From NCBI RefSeq assembly GCF_001310895.1, contig NZ_BAZS01000005.1, positions 1 through 64,000 on the forward strand: a DNA stretch of 64,000 bases, given 5' to 3'. Below the pieces are notes generated by a model. It was not told where the DNA came from, searched no databases, and saw nothing but the letters and a program-made list of their open reading frames with translations. The DNA is from Virgibacillus halodenitrificans JCM 12304. Its GTDB lineage: Bacteria; Bacillota; Bacilli; Bacillales; Amphibacillaceae. Both the position numbers and the translations under genes were made by a program. Positions within the stretch are counted from its first letter, which is position 1; each line of letters opens with the position of its first letter. Positions 45,105 to 53,469 of this stretch are shown in pieces.

Positions 45105-45638
45105 GTGAACTTGGTAGCATGGTTGATTGTTGTTTGCGAAATTAGTTTTTGGGTTTTCATCATTGCAGGATTAGTGACAAGATATATTTTTAATCAGAAA
45201 AAAGCGGGTCTACTATTGCTAGCTATGACTCCCTTAGTTGATGTGGTGCTGTTTATCGTTACTGGTATAGACATATATCGGGGTGCTGTACCAACTATCG
45301 CGCATAGTATCGCACCACTTTATATTGCTATTTCCATCGTGTACGGGAAAAGCATGATCCGCTGGGCTGACGAACGATTTCTTTACTATGTGAAGCGAGA
45401 AGGGCCGAAGCCAAAACGTAGGATCGGCATGGATTATGCCAAGCACAGCATGAAGGGGTCGTTGCAGCACGTGCTGGCATACATGATTGGGGGAGCAATG
45501 CTGCTGTTCATGATCTATTATATTGGTACTGATGTTGACACAACAGAGCTTTGGGCAACGCTTAGAGTTTGGGGGATTATCGTGATCATAGATAATGCCA
45601 TCTCCATAAGCTATTTTATTTGGCCAAGAAAAGCATAA
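45105..45638 (+). CDS. Conserved membrane protein
   Basis: 177 aa with five hydrophobic helices and a basic central loop (ERFLYYVKREGPKPKRRIGMDYAKHS). It resembles a widespread Bacillus/Actinobacteria membrane family without known function (MTPLVDVVLFIVTGIDIYRG). GTG start; SD GAAAG, weak. Confidence 0.65.
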   Translation: MNLVAWLIVVCEISFWVFIIAGLVTRYIFNQKKAGLLLLAMTPLVDVVLFIVTGIDIYRGAVPTIAHSIAPLYIAISIVYGKSMIRWADERFLYYVKREGPKPKRRIGMDYAKHSMKGSLQHVLAYMIGGAMLLFMIYYIGTDVDTTELWATLRVWGIIVIIDNAISISYFIWPRKA

Positions 45639-45648
45639 ACTTATTTTT

Positions 45649-45757
45649 TACAAGATAAAAAGCTAGTTATAAACAGTACAGGATGTCCTATTGAACATTT
45701 TCACAAGATAAAAAACCTCTAGTATCAGTACAGGATTTCCTGGTGAACACAGAAATG
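45649..45757. repeat. Two tandem copies of a 53-bp unit
   Basis: CACAAGATAAAAA...CAGTACAGGAT[GT]TCCT[AG][TG]TGAACA occurs twice, 53 bp apart, between two unrelated genes. The copies differ at about ten positions. Confidence 0.7.
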
Positions 45758-45811
45758 TACTGTGGTTATAAAACTTTATTTAAAAAGAACTTGGCCGGAT
45801 GATGTTCGTTA

Positions 45812-46147
45812 TCAGAAATCATTTTCCATATTAATTAAAAAAGTCTTATCTTCGTCTGTTATTGGCTGATGGTTAATCTGTAGTTTCGAATTCAACAAAA
45901 CTTTCCCCTCAGCCATTACTGACTCAGGTAAAACACATGGAATATCCCGGTCGATTACCTTTCCTTCTAAATCATAAAATAAGTACCCCTCTTTTTGATC
46001 ATAAATGAAGGAATTGATTTTCATATTTGGTGTAATGAGTAAAGTGATTTTTTGCTCCTCATTCCATATGACCTTGATAAGGGTTTTCTTTTTTATTTTA
46101 TTTTCAACTAAAACTTTTAATGTACTAAGTGATACTGCTTCTTCCAT
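45812..46147 (-). CDS. Hypothetical protein
   Basis: 111 aa soluble protein (MEEAVSLSTLKVLVENKIKKKTLIKVIWNEEQK). It is predicted mostly beta-strand; no family recognised. The ATG at 46147 follows TTGGAGGTATACC. The longer frame runs into the repeat array upstream and is not used. Confidence 0.6.
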   Translation of the reverse strand: MEEAVSLSTLKVLVENKIKKKTLIKVIWNEEQKITLLITPNMKINSFIYDQKEGYLFYDLEGKVIDRDIPCVLPESVMAEGKVLLNSKLQINHQPITDEDKTFLINMENDF

Positions 46148-46220
46148 TGGTATACCTCCAAGCAACTTGGTGTTATTCCTGTTTAATAATCTTATTATAT
46201 CCATAATAGATGCGCCCACT

Positions 46221-46385
46221 CAAATGAGAGGCGGACGGCGTGATATGAGAGACCGGCGGGCCCAAATGAGAGGCCCCACGCCAATATGAGAGACTCACCC
46301 ACTCAAATGAGAGAGCCCCACGCCGATATGAGAGACTCACCCACTCAAATGAGAGCCCCTACTCAAATAGGAGACCCCACACCAT
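46221..46385. repeat. 21-bp ATGAGAG repeat array (about 8 units)
   Basis: ATGAGAG begins units at 46224, 46245, 46266, 46286, 46307, 46328 and 46349, then a degenerate ATAGGAG. Spacing is 20-21 bp until the last (18). Variable parts alternate CACCCACTCAA and CCCACGCC[GA]AT. It fills the gap between two minus-strand genes. Confidence 0.85.
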
Positions 46386-46389
46386 CCAC

Positions 46390-47511
46390 CTAAACGCCAT
46401 AAACTTCCTTCACAGCTGCGTATAAAATAGCTACACCATTCATTAAGGCTTTTTCATTAAACGTCATGTTGGGGTGATGCAGCCCTGGCTTTAGGTCACA
46501 TCCCAGACCGAGCATGGTTGCTTTTAAGTCTGGTCGTTTGATGGTGTAGAAATGAAAGTCATCGCCTCCTGGCGTAACAAGTGGGGGATCCACATGCTCT
46601 CTTCCTAATACAGAAACAGCTGCTTTTTCCATAATCTGAATTGCTTCCCGATTTGTTTCAGCTGCAGGAATTTTTTCTTTATGTGTAATTGCTACTTTCA
46701 CATCATAAAGCTGATGCATTGCCTCAAGTATTTCTTCGACTTTCTTCTCCAGTTCATCCATGACCTGATTATCCTGTGCGCGCATATCAATGGCAAAAAT
46801 GGCGTGGCCTGGGATAATGTTCGTGCTCTTGCCACCTGCATGTACATTTGTCATTTTAGCTGAATACGGGATGCGTGGATTTAAATGGATATTTCCAAGC
46901 AGATTAACAATTTCTGCAATCACTTCAATTGCGTTAACATTTAAATGCGGTCTTGCTGCATGCGCATCATGTCCGGTTATCTCTGCTTCATATACGGTTG
47001 TGGCTCCATGGATAATGACAGGGGTTGCGTGTCCCATCGCGGTTTCTTCCTGTGGGCGGAGATGTATACCGAATAAGTAATCCACTTGGTCCATTCCCCC
47101 TTTTTCCACCATTTTTAGCGCACCGGCACCTTGTTCTTCCGCAGGTTGAAAAATAAATTTGATCGCGATGTTATTTTTGAGTGATGGATTTTCCTCCAGC
47201 TTCCATAATAATCCAAGTACCATCGCCATATGTGCATCATGACCGCACGAGTGGTTTGGCTGGAATGTACCGTTCACTTCCTGCCATAATGCATCCATAT
47301 CGGCGCGGATGGCTACAACCGGAAGATTACTGTTAAAATTTCCATATGAACCAATAACTCCTGTACAATCATTAAACGTCGTTACCTCACACCCATTATC
47401 CTTTAAAATGGATGCAATATACTTCGTTGTTTCCGTCTCTTCCCAGCTTATTTCCGCATGTTCATGCAAGTAATGAAACGTATTTATCACTTGCTCCTGA
47501 AGCTTACTCAT
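46390..47511 (-). CDS. M20 family amidohydrolase / peptidase
   Basis: 373 aa, cytoplasmic, of the N-acyl-amino-acid amidohydrolase (AmhX/YxeP/HipO-like) group. Metal-site motifs are VVAIRADMDAL, NHSCGHDAHMAM (catalytic Cys/His) and FIFQPAEEQGAGALKM. DAHAARPHLNVNAIE is the lid-domain motif, and PGGDDFHFYTIKRP carries the last His. It lies in a minus-strand group with a GNAT gene and an epimerase, so use of modified or D-amino-acid peptides is possible. ATG after AGGCGAGGATC. Confidence 0.88.
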   Translation of the reverse strand: MSKLQEQVINTFHYLHEHAEISWEETETTKYIASILKDNGCEVTTFNDCTGVIGSYGNFNSNLPVVAIRADMDALWQEVNGTFQPNHSCGHDAHMAMVLGLLWKLEENPSLKNNIAIKFIFQPAEEQGAGALKMVEKGGMDQVDYLFGIHLRPQEETAMGHATPVIIHGATTVYEAEITGHDAHAARPHLNVNAIEVIAEIVNLLGNIHLNPRIPYSAKMTNVHAGGKSTNIIPGHAIFAIDMRAQDNQVMDELEKKVEEILEAMHQLYDVKVAITHKEKIPAAETNREAIQIMEKAAVSVLGREHVDPPLVTPGGDDFHFYTIKRPDLKATMLGLGCDLKPGLHHPNMTFNEKALMNGVAILYAAVKEVYGV

Positions 47512-47573
47512 TCTGATCCTCGCCTTCCTCTGTGTTGATATTTTATTCTATGAAAAAATTCCTTCGAAGCACT

Positions 47574-48271
47574 CTATTTCGAATAGATCACTTCAACTTT
47601 TTCATCGGAGGCTTGAATGGAAATACCACGATATCCTTCTTGGAGTAATTGCTGTTGTAATTTTGTTTGGGCCATGCCAACGGTTTTTGATTGCATGGCT
47701 GGAGTGTCTCTTTTGGCCTTAAAATCACGAAAAAGTACATAACGCAGCTTTCCATTATATTTTTCCTTTAAAGCAATGATTTTCATCCCCAAAGCAAGCT
47801 TGTCCTTCAAACTGGGAATGTTGAATGGGGCAACGGTTGTTGCAACATACCGAAAGCGAGACTTATCGATTTTTTCCATAACAACCTTTCCCATCTGGGT
47901 CTGCAGGCCATTCCCGCGAAATTCGGGATGCACGACGAAATTTCCGAGTACATCATCGAACGTTTTGCCTCATCTGTCAGACCTGCATCGGAACCAAGAT
48001 GCTCTGGATCATCAATTGGCGGTATGAGCATAGCACGAAAGGCAATCAAGTTTTCCTTCACATAGATACCAATCATAAAACCATTTCCAGATAAAATATT
48101 TTTAAATTCCTCTTTACTTAGAGGTTGAAGGGCATTAGATTGTGCCACAGCCTGTTTAACTACTTCCTGAAGCTGTATAATTTCATTTATATTTTTCATA
48201 TCTAAATGGCGAAGCTCAAATGGTTCCCTGCTTTTTGGCAGCTTTCCGTGTTCGATTATTGATTCTTCCAC
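47574..48271 (-). pseudogene. GNAT acetyltransferase, frameshifted
   Basis: The N-terminal frame (MEESIIEHGKLPKSREPFELRHLDMKNI...LGSDAGLTDEA) runs out of homology. The next frame continues as TFDDVLGNFVVHPEFRGNGLQTQMGKVVMEKI, the acetyl-CoA-binding motif. One missing A in GGCAAAACGTTC (near 47970) explains the shift. The rejoined protein is about 230 aa. It sits two bases after the epimerase gene, as if in one operon. Single-base homopolymer loss, so a sequencing error is possible. Confidence 0.8.
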
Positions 48272-48273
48272 AA

Positions 48274-49383
48274 TTATTTTACCTCCTTGGAATAGACAGT
48301 TAATGCATGTAATATATCCTCGTTCACATCAACACCAAGTCCGGCTTTTTCGTTTAATTGAATAAAAGGTACATCGTAATGCAGGTTACCGATATCTTTG
48401 GAAAATTTTAATGGCCCAGTCAGCTCAACACTGCTAATTGCTTTTTTTGAAAAGGCTACATGAAAACCAGCAGCAGAACCAACAGAGGATTCTACCATGG
48501 AACCAACCTGGCAATCGATACCAGCCATTTCTGCCATAGCGGCAAGCTTAGCGGCAGGGTACATGCCACCACATTTCATAAGCTTAATGTTCACTTTATC
48601 AGCTGCTCGTTTCGCAATAATTTCGCGCATCTGTTTAAAACCGACAAGTGCTTCATCTGCCATGATTGGTGTAGAGGACTTTGCTTTTACTTCTGCAAGT
48701 GCATCGATATCCTCGGCAACGACCGGCTGCTCCAGCCAATCTAGTGCTACGTTTTTCAGGGCATCAAGTGCTTGTAAGGTCTTAGCAGCCGATTGCCATC
48801 CTTGATTCACGTCTACCCGGATAGCAGCCTTGTTTCCAACACGGTCACTCACAGCCTTGATCCGCGCCACGTCGTCCGCTACATCATAGCCAACCTTCAT
48901 TTTAAAAGAAGTGTATCCTTTAGCGACACGATCTTCTGCACTGGCTGCCATTTTTTCTGGTGTATCAATACTTAACACATGCGTGATGGGGAATTTTTCA
49001 TGATAACGACCACCAAGCAACACATATGCAGGCACATGTAGTGCTTTTCCAACAACATCATAACAGGCAATATCAATTGCAGCCTTCGCGGTTGGAGCGC
49101 CTAGGATAGCTTTGTTCATGACATCATGTATTTTTTCCAAATTCATCGGATTTTGCCCAATAAGCTGTGGAGCAAGTGTCTTCGTTATAATCTGAAATAC
49201 ACTTTCCACAGATTCGCCTGTTACATGTTCATCAGCCACCCCTTCACCATAACCTACCCAACCGTCCTCAGTCGTTAGCTTAACTATTACGGAGGGCATG
49301 CTGTCATAGGAGGCATAGCTGATGACAAAAGGCTCGATTAATGGGAATTCAACTACAAAAACTTCTATGCTATGTATTTTCAT
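48274..49383 (-). CDS. Enolase-superfamily dipeptide epimerase
   Basis: 369 aa of the mandelate racemase/muconate lactonizing family. The capping domain lies at about 1-125. Barrel residues are FKMKVGYD (KxK acid-base Lys), RVDVNQGW (metal Asp), LEQPV (metal Glu), MADEAL (metal Asp) and NIKLMKCGG (second catalytic Lys). This KxK/D/E/D/K set is that of L-Ala-D/L-Glu epimerases (YkfB) and N-succinyl-amino-acid racemases. The neighbouring GNAT and M20 deacylase fit use of D-amino-acid-containing or N-acylated substrates. The ATG at 49383 follows GAAGGAG. Confidence 0.85.
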   Translation of the reverse strand: MKIHSIEVFVVEFPLIEPFVISYASYDSMPSVIVKLTTEDGWVGYGEGVADEHVTGESVESVFQIITKTLAPQLIGQNPMNLEKIHDVMNKAILGAPTAKAAIDIACYDVVGKALHVPAYVLLGGRYHEKFPITHVLSIDTPEKMAASAEDRVAKGYTSFKMKVGYDVADDVARIKAVSDRVGNKAAIRVDVNQGWQSAAKTLQALDALKNVALDWLEQPVVAEDIDALAEVKAKSSTPIMADEALVGFKQMREIIAKRAADKVNIKLMKCGGMYPAAKLAAMAEMAGIDCQVGSMVESSVGSAAGFHVAFSKKAISSVELTGPLKFSKDIGNLHYDVPFIQLNEKAGLGVDVNEDILHALTVYSKEVK

Positions 49384-49529
49384 ATAAATCTCCTTCATTT
49401 TTTCTCCACCTCAACCTAAAGCTGGAGCGTTTTCTTATAGGTTAAATATGAACGAAAAACTTAGCAAGTGTCAATGGGAAGGAAGGGAAAATTGAATATT
49501 TTGTAGGAGGTGGGATGAAGGAGTTCTGA

Positions 49530-49865
49530 AATGAGAGAGTCGCGTGCCTGAATGAAAGAGCTCATTGCTCAAATGAGAGGGTCGCGTGTTCAAATGAGAG
49601 ATCCCCGTACTCAAATGAGAAACACACACGTCCAAATGAGAGAGCCGCGTGTTCAGATGAGAAACACACACGTCCAGATGAGAGAGCCGCGTGTTCAAAT
49701 GAGAGACACACGCGTCCAAATGAGAGAGTCGCGCGTCCAAATGAGAGACACACACGTTAAAATAAGAGAGCCTAGCATTCAGATGAGAGACACACGCACT
49801 CAGATGAGAGACACACACGCCAAAATAAGAAAGCTCTCCCAAAAATGAGAGAGCTCCAAGTATGA
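49530..49865. repeat. 21-bp AATGAGAGA repeat array (16 units)
   Basis: Sixteen units spaced 21 bp (last step 20), each starting AATGAGAGA or a close variant. The variable halves alternate between GCCGCGTGTTCA-like and CACACACGTCCA-like, giving a partial 42-bp period. Both strands are open: plus MREPRVQ-MRNTHVQ heptads, minus VSHLDAR-LSHLDAC heptads. No SD precedes either reading. It fills the gap between two minus-strand genes. Confidence 0.9.
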
Positions 49866-49925
49866 GTAAGCTAGCGCGACGAACAATAAGTCGGTTCATG
49901 CCGCGCGCTGCTCCTCAATCAACTA

Positions 49926-50306
49926 TTAATCTTTTTTTCTAGTTCGATTCGATTCTTTCAATTCAGCTCTTTTTTCTTCTGATAGTTCAAATTTCACGAC
50001 AGCAAATCCGATCATCACAATAATCATCAGCATGACGCCAACACCTACAACAAGGTAGATCATCGTAAACCATTTACTAATGGCAGCTTCTGGAACCAAG
50101 CCGGTAGTTACACTTGTTGGAATCAAGCTGACAAATGCGTAATAGAAGGCATCCAAGAAGGACCAGCCTTCGATTCGACTGTAGAACAGTGTCCCGGATA
50201 ATAATATTATTGCTAAGGTAGCTAATAAGGATTTAAACACGCGTTCCTTCATTAGACGGAAAACTGCTGACAATAAACGCTTTAAGGTTAAAAAGAATGA
50301 AATCAC
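49926..50306 (-). CDS. Two-TM potassium-channel-like protein
   Basis: 126 aa. Two transmembrane helices with a pore region between them: GWSFLDAFYYAFVSLIPTSVTTGLVPEAAISKWFTMIYLVVGVGVMLM. The layout is that of the Ion_trans_2 family, but the filter region reads TSVTTG in place of TVGYG. It has no RCK domain, only a short charged tail. Conduction and selectivity cannot be assumed. The start is preceded by AGTGGAGAAAAAG on the minus strand. Confidence 0.8.
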   Translation of the reverse strand: MISFFLTLKRLLSAVFRLMKERVFKSLLATLAIILLSGTLFYSRIEGWSFLDAFYYAFVSLIPTSVTTGLVPEAAISKWFTMIYLVVGVGVMLMIIVMIGFAVVKFELSEEKRAELKESNRTRKKD

Positions 50307-50562
50307 TTTTTCTCCACTCCGATATTTTGAGATGTATGTTGCTTTCCATAGAAACTACTCATAAACAGTTTTTGGAAAAACAAGATGAGTATCATTTTAC
50401 AAGAAGAAAATTGGTTTGCCTAATAAAAACAACACAAAAAGGCGAGTTCGTGTTGTGAATATACGAGATTTAGGAAATTACTGAAGCCGTTTTTTACAAA
50501 CATTACCCTATAGCACGCAAATATTAAAATAACCGAGTTACCAGATTCCTCATCATCTATCT

Positions 50563-50727
50563 TTATAAATTATCTTCATGCTTCCTGCTATCAAGCTTTT
50601 GTAGCTTTTTCTCCAGCCTGTTTACCTTCTTAACTAAATAAACTACCAAAACCAGCAGCACGATAGGAATGATCCAAGTGGCAAAAATACCAACTATCAT
50701 TGCAAGTAAAGAAGTTCCGCTCATCAT
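50563..50727 (-). CDS. Small membrane protein with coiled-coil tail
   Basis: 54 aa: MMSGTSLLAM, one helix (IVGIFATWIIPIVLLVLVVYLV), then KKVNRLEKKLQKLDSRKHEDN, a short coiled coil. GGGGGG lies 5 bases before the first ATG. Function unknown; the same design occurs at 61.7 kb. Confidence 0.6.
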   Translation of the reverse strand: MMSGTSLLAMIVGIFATWIIPIVLLVLVVYLVKKVNRLEKKLQKLDSRKHEDNL

Positions 50728-50867
50728 AAATCCCCCCGTTTTATTATCTATATGGTAACATAGCTGGCAAATGAAACTTTACAATTGTTGTCAGTACACA
50801 GCCTAACTGTAAAATATCCGCTAATTCATGTATAATAGCAGGTAGATCAGTAATTGAGGTGGTAGTT

Positions 50868-51998
50868 ATGAACGAAGATAAGCAGTGGAAAGAAATAAAT
50901 TCTAAACAAATATTAAAAGAAGGACTTGCCAACTATTCTAAAGATGAGCTTACAGAAATAAGAAAGTTTTTGAATATAAAAAATGCAAGCAGCTTAAAGA
51001 AGGCTGACCTTATAGACTTGTTGGATGAAACGATTCCAGAAAGCCTGCAGGAGGTTTGTCAGATTTGGGACAAGGAGCGATTTCAGCTATTACAAACAAT
51101 AGCTAAAAATGGAGGTTTCATTCCAGCACCTGAACTGGAACCTGAGCAGTATAGTTATTTGCGTGCTACTGGATTTGTCTTTACTGGAACGAATAATGGG
51201 AAAAAGATACTCGCGGTGCCAACAGATATAATCGAACAAATAAAATCATTGCAAACAAACTTTCAAATAAAAGCAGCTATAAAAAGAAATACAGAATGGA
51301 TCCAGCTTACCCATGGTCTACTCTATTTTTATGGAACGTTGAAAATTTATCATCTTGCTGAAATGCTAAAAGAATATACAGGTGAATCAATTCATATTGA
51401 CGACTACCTTGAGGTTATTTTTGATGCTAACGAATATTATGATGAGCTGCAGCTTGGTACATCCGGATTATCCTATTGGAGAGTAGAGGACCCGGAAAGT
51501 GTCCTACGGGAGCATGAAATGAGAAAAGACGTCCCATATTATCCATTTACAAAAAAGCAGGTTTTGCAAGCAGCTGAGCCAGGTTATGTAGAAAAAAACC
51601 AAATGTACAAGCAATTGGTAGCACATATTTTAAAAAATTTCGAAGTGGATCGAGATGAAGCAGAAACGATTGTTGCAGATGGAGTAGATTTTATTCAGGA
51701 AGGCGTAGGTCCTAATGAGGTTATACACTATTTCAACGATATTTTCGAAGCTGATAGCAAAAAACAATTGCAAGCAATGATTGACAAAGTATCTCGGCTC
51801 ATGAATCACACAAGGCAATGGGATTTGAAGGGGCACATGCCAATTGAATTATCAAATGTTGACAGATCAATTCTACGCCAATTACCTAATTATGAAGGTC
51901 ATTCAAATCCTGCGGAAGCGCAAGTAAAAGTAGGCCGAAATGATCCATGCCCATGCGGAAGCGGGAAAAAATATAAAAAATGTTGTTTGAATAAATAA
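50868..51998 (+). CDS. SEC-C motif protein
   Basis: 376 aa. Residues 1-50 resemble a SAP/Rho-N helix-extension-helix ([36 protein letters not shown]). The middle is helical and unassigned. The end is a SEC-C zinc motif, [19 protein letters not shown]. Such proteins are widespread in Bacillaceae; a regulatory or chaperone-type role is likely but unproven. The ATG at 50868 follows GAGGTGGTAG. Confidence 0.82.
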   Translation: MNEDKQWKEINSKQILKEGLANYSKDELTEIRKFLNIKNASSLKKADLIDLLDETIPESLQEVCQIWDKERFQLLQTIAKNGGFIPAPELEPEQYSYLRATGFVFTGTNNGKKILAVPTDIIEQIKSLQTNFQIKAAIKRNTEWIQLTHGLLYFYGTLKIYHLAEMLKEYTGESIHIDDYLEVIFDANEYYDELQLGTSGLSYWRVEDPESVLREHEMRKDVPYYPFTKKQVLQAAEPGYVEKNQMYKQLVAHILKNFEVDRDEAETIVADGVDFIQEGVGPNEVIHYFNDIFEADSKKQLQAMIDKVSRLMNHTRQWDLKGHMPIELSNVDRSILRQLPNYEGHSNPAEAQVKVGRNDPCPCGSGKKYKKCCLNK

Positions 51999-52018
51999 TG
52001 GCAACTAGTAAAAGATCG

Positions 52019-52046
52019 CGGACAGTCTTGGACTGTCCGTTTTTTT
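52019..52046 (+). terminator. Terminator of the SEC-C gene
   Basis: CGGACAGTC-TTG-GACTGTCCG (nine perfect pairs) followed by TTTTTTT. The same GGACA/TGTCC arms recur in every unit of the repeat array that begins 12 bases later. Confidence 0.9.
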
Positions 52047-52058
52047 GTGTGGGGCGCG

Positions 52059-52370
52059 TCTAACGGACAGACTAGCGCTGCTCCGCATGAAAAGTGTCCA
52101 ATAGAAGCGGTCTAATAGACAAAATAGCGCTGTTCCGTATGAAAAGTGTCCAATAGAAGTGGTCTAATGGACAGAATAGCGTTGTTTCGTATGAAAACTG
52201 TCCAATAGAAGCGGTCTAATGGACAGAATAGCGCTGATTCGTATCAGAAGTGTCCAATAGAAGCGGTCTAATGGACAAACTAGCGCTGCTCAGCATGAAA
52301 ATTGTCCAATAGAAGCAGTCTAATGGACAAAATAGCGCAGATCCGCCTCATAAGTGTCCAATAAAAATTC
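52059..52370. repeat. 52-bp dyad repeat, six tandem units
   Basis: Units begin TCTAATGGAC at 52059, 52111, 52163, 52215, 52267 and 52319, exactly 52 bp apart. Each contains TCTAATGGACA...TGTCCAATAGA as inverted arms around a GAATAGCGCTG...CGTATGAAAA centre. The junctions GTCCAATAGA-AGCGG-TCTAATGGAC form a second hairpin. Drift is greatest in the last unit. No open reading frame uses the array. Confidence 0.92.
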
Positions 52371-52439
52371 AGGCACAGTCAAGCTTCTATTAAATTCGAA
52401 AATAAGCGAGCCTTATTAAAGCTAAATTATCACTCAGCC

Positions 52440-52649
52440 TCACTCATATTCTTTCTTCTCTTCAGAAGGCTTCATATCCATTAACCACCATAAGCCTGTG
52501 GTGATTAACGATGCAGTAAGTATCTCTCCGATTAAATCTGCTGTTGGTTGATGCTGGTATAGTAAGTGAACGAGGCTTTGGCCTGCAGTAGCAAAAATAA
52601 ATATCTTTGTATATTTCCATATGTAACTTCTCTTCGAATAACCGCGCAT
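52440..52649 (-). CDS. Small membrane protein
   Basis: 69 aa, two hydrophobic helices (YIWKYTKIFIFATAGQSLVHLLY and LIGEILTASLITTGLWWLM) and an acidic tail. ATG after GGGGAGGGGACCTC. No family recognised. Confidence 0.6.
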   Translation of the reverse strand: MRGYSKRSYIWKYTKIFIFATAGQSLVHLLYQHQPTADLIGEILTASLITTGLWWLMDMKPSEEKKEYE

Positions 52650-52870
52650 GAGGTCCCCTCCCCGTTATGTACTAGCTTCCAATTTCTTTGGTAACACGTC
52701 TCTAGTTTAACAAAAATTGGAATAATTATGGGTGTCCATTAACTAAATTGAGTGTGCAGGCTGAAACTTTTTATCTGGTAATTCGTAACCATACATACTA
52801 CTGTTTTCAAAATTCAACAGAACAGAGAACATAGAATGATTGCTTTAAATGTTTTAAAAGGATGATTAAA

Positions 52871-53377
52871 ATGCCAATTGTACAGACGCTATTTATTTTA
52901 TACATCGTAACTTTTTTGCTGATGTTTATCTTCATTTATCGTAGTAACAGAAAGGAAAAAGAAGAAGAGAATATGGGGTTAGTCATGGTTACTACGGTTT
53001 CCGCATTGCTTGCATTGGCACCTACAGTACTTTTTGCAATTATATTATTTGCGCTCGTGGGTTCTGCGAATGTGGTGGATACGATGTTTAGCCTCCATGT
53101 AGATATCACTGATATCATTTTCTTTTCTATTGGTGTGCTTATCTATCTATTTACAATTGATAGTATCATTGAAGCGATTGTGAAATATCTTGTAGGAAAA
53201 ACCAGTTTCGATCATGCCATTATATTGTTAACTCGAGTAGGGGCTTTTTACTTCATTGGCTTGCTTATTGGTTTAGATCAGACAAACAGCATTGTCGTTG
53301 GGGGAGGAGTGGCACTCATTATTCTTGTGTTGGAGCTTTTATTTAAGCTGAGGGAAAATAATCGGAAGGAAAAATAA
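52871..53377 (+). CDS. Conserved membrane protein
   Basis: 168 aa with five hydrophobic helices and charged ends (YRSNRKEKEEEN; KLRENNRKEK). Function unknown. The ATG at 52871 follows AAAGGATG; an ATG at 52862 overlaps that SD. A strong terminator follows. Confidence 0.6.
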   Translation: MPIVQTLFILYIVTFLLMFIFIYRSNRKEKEEENMGLVMVTTVSALLALAPTVLFAIILFALVGSANVVDTMFSLHVDITDIIFFSIGVLIYLFTIDSIIEAIVKYLVGKTSFDHAIILLTRVGAFYFIGLLIGLDQTNSIVVGGGVALIILVLELLFKLRENNRKEK

Positions 53378-53403
53378 CATGGAATGAAGGTATCAAATAA
53401 ACT

Positions 53404-53444
53404 AAAAAAACCCCGCCCATATACTGCATAGGCGGGGGTTTTTT
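53404..53444. terminator. Bidirectional terminator
   Basis: AAAAAACCCCGCC pairs with GGCGGGGGTTTTTT around ATACTGCATA, between convergent genes. Confidence 0.92.
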
Positions 53445-53469
53445 AACTAAATTATTTCAAAATCATTGA

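Noticed and set aside
49471-49899. Long open frames on both strands over the 21-bp array
   Set aside because: Openness follows from the 21-bp period. No SD or conserved ends; treated as repeat DNA, not as a protein.
52059-52370. CRISPR array
   Set aside because: The whole 52-bp unit is conserved with no unique spacers, and no cas genes are present.
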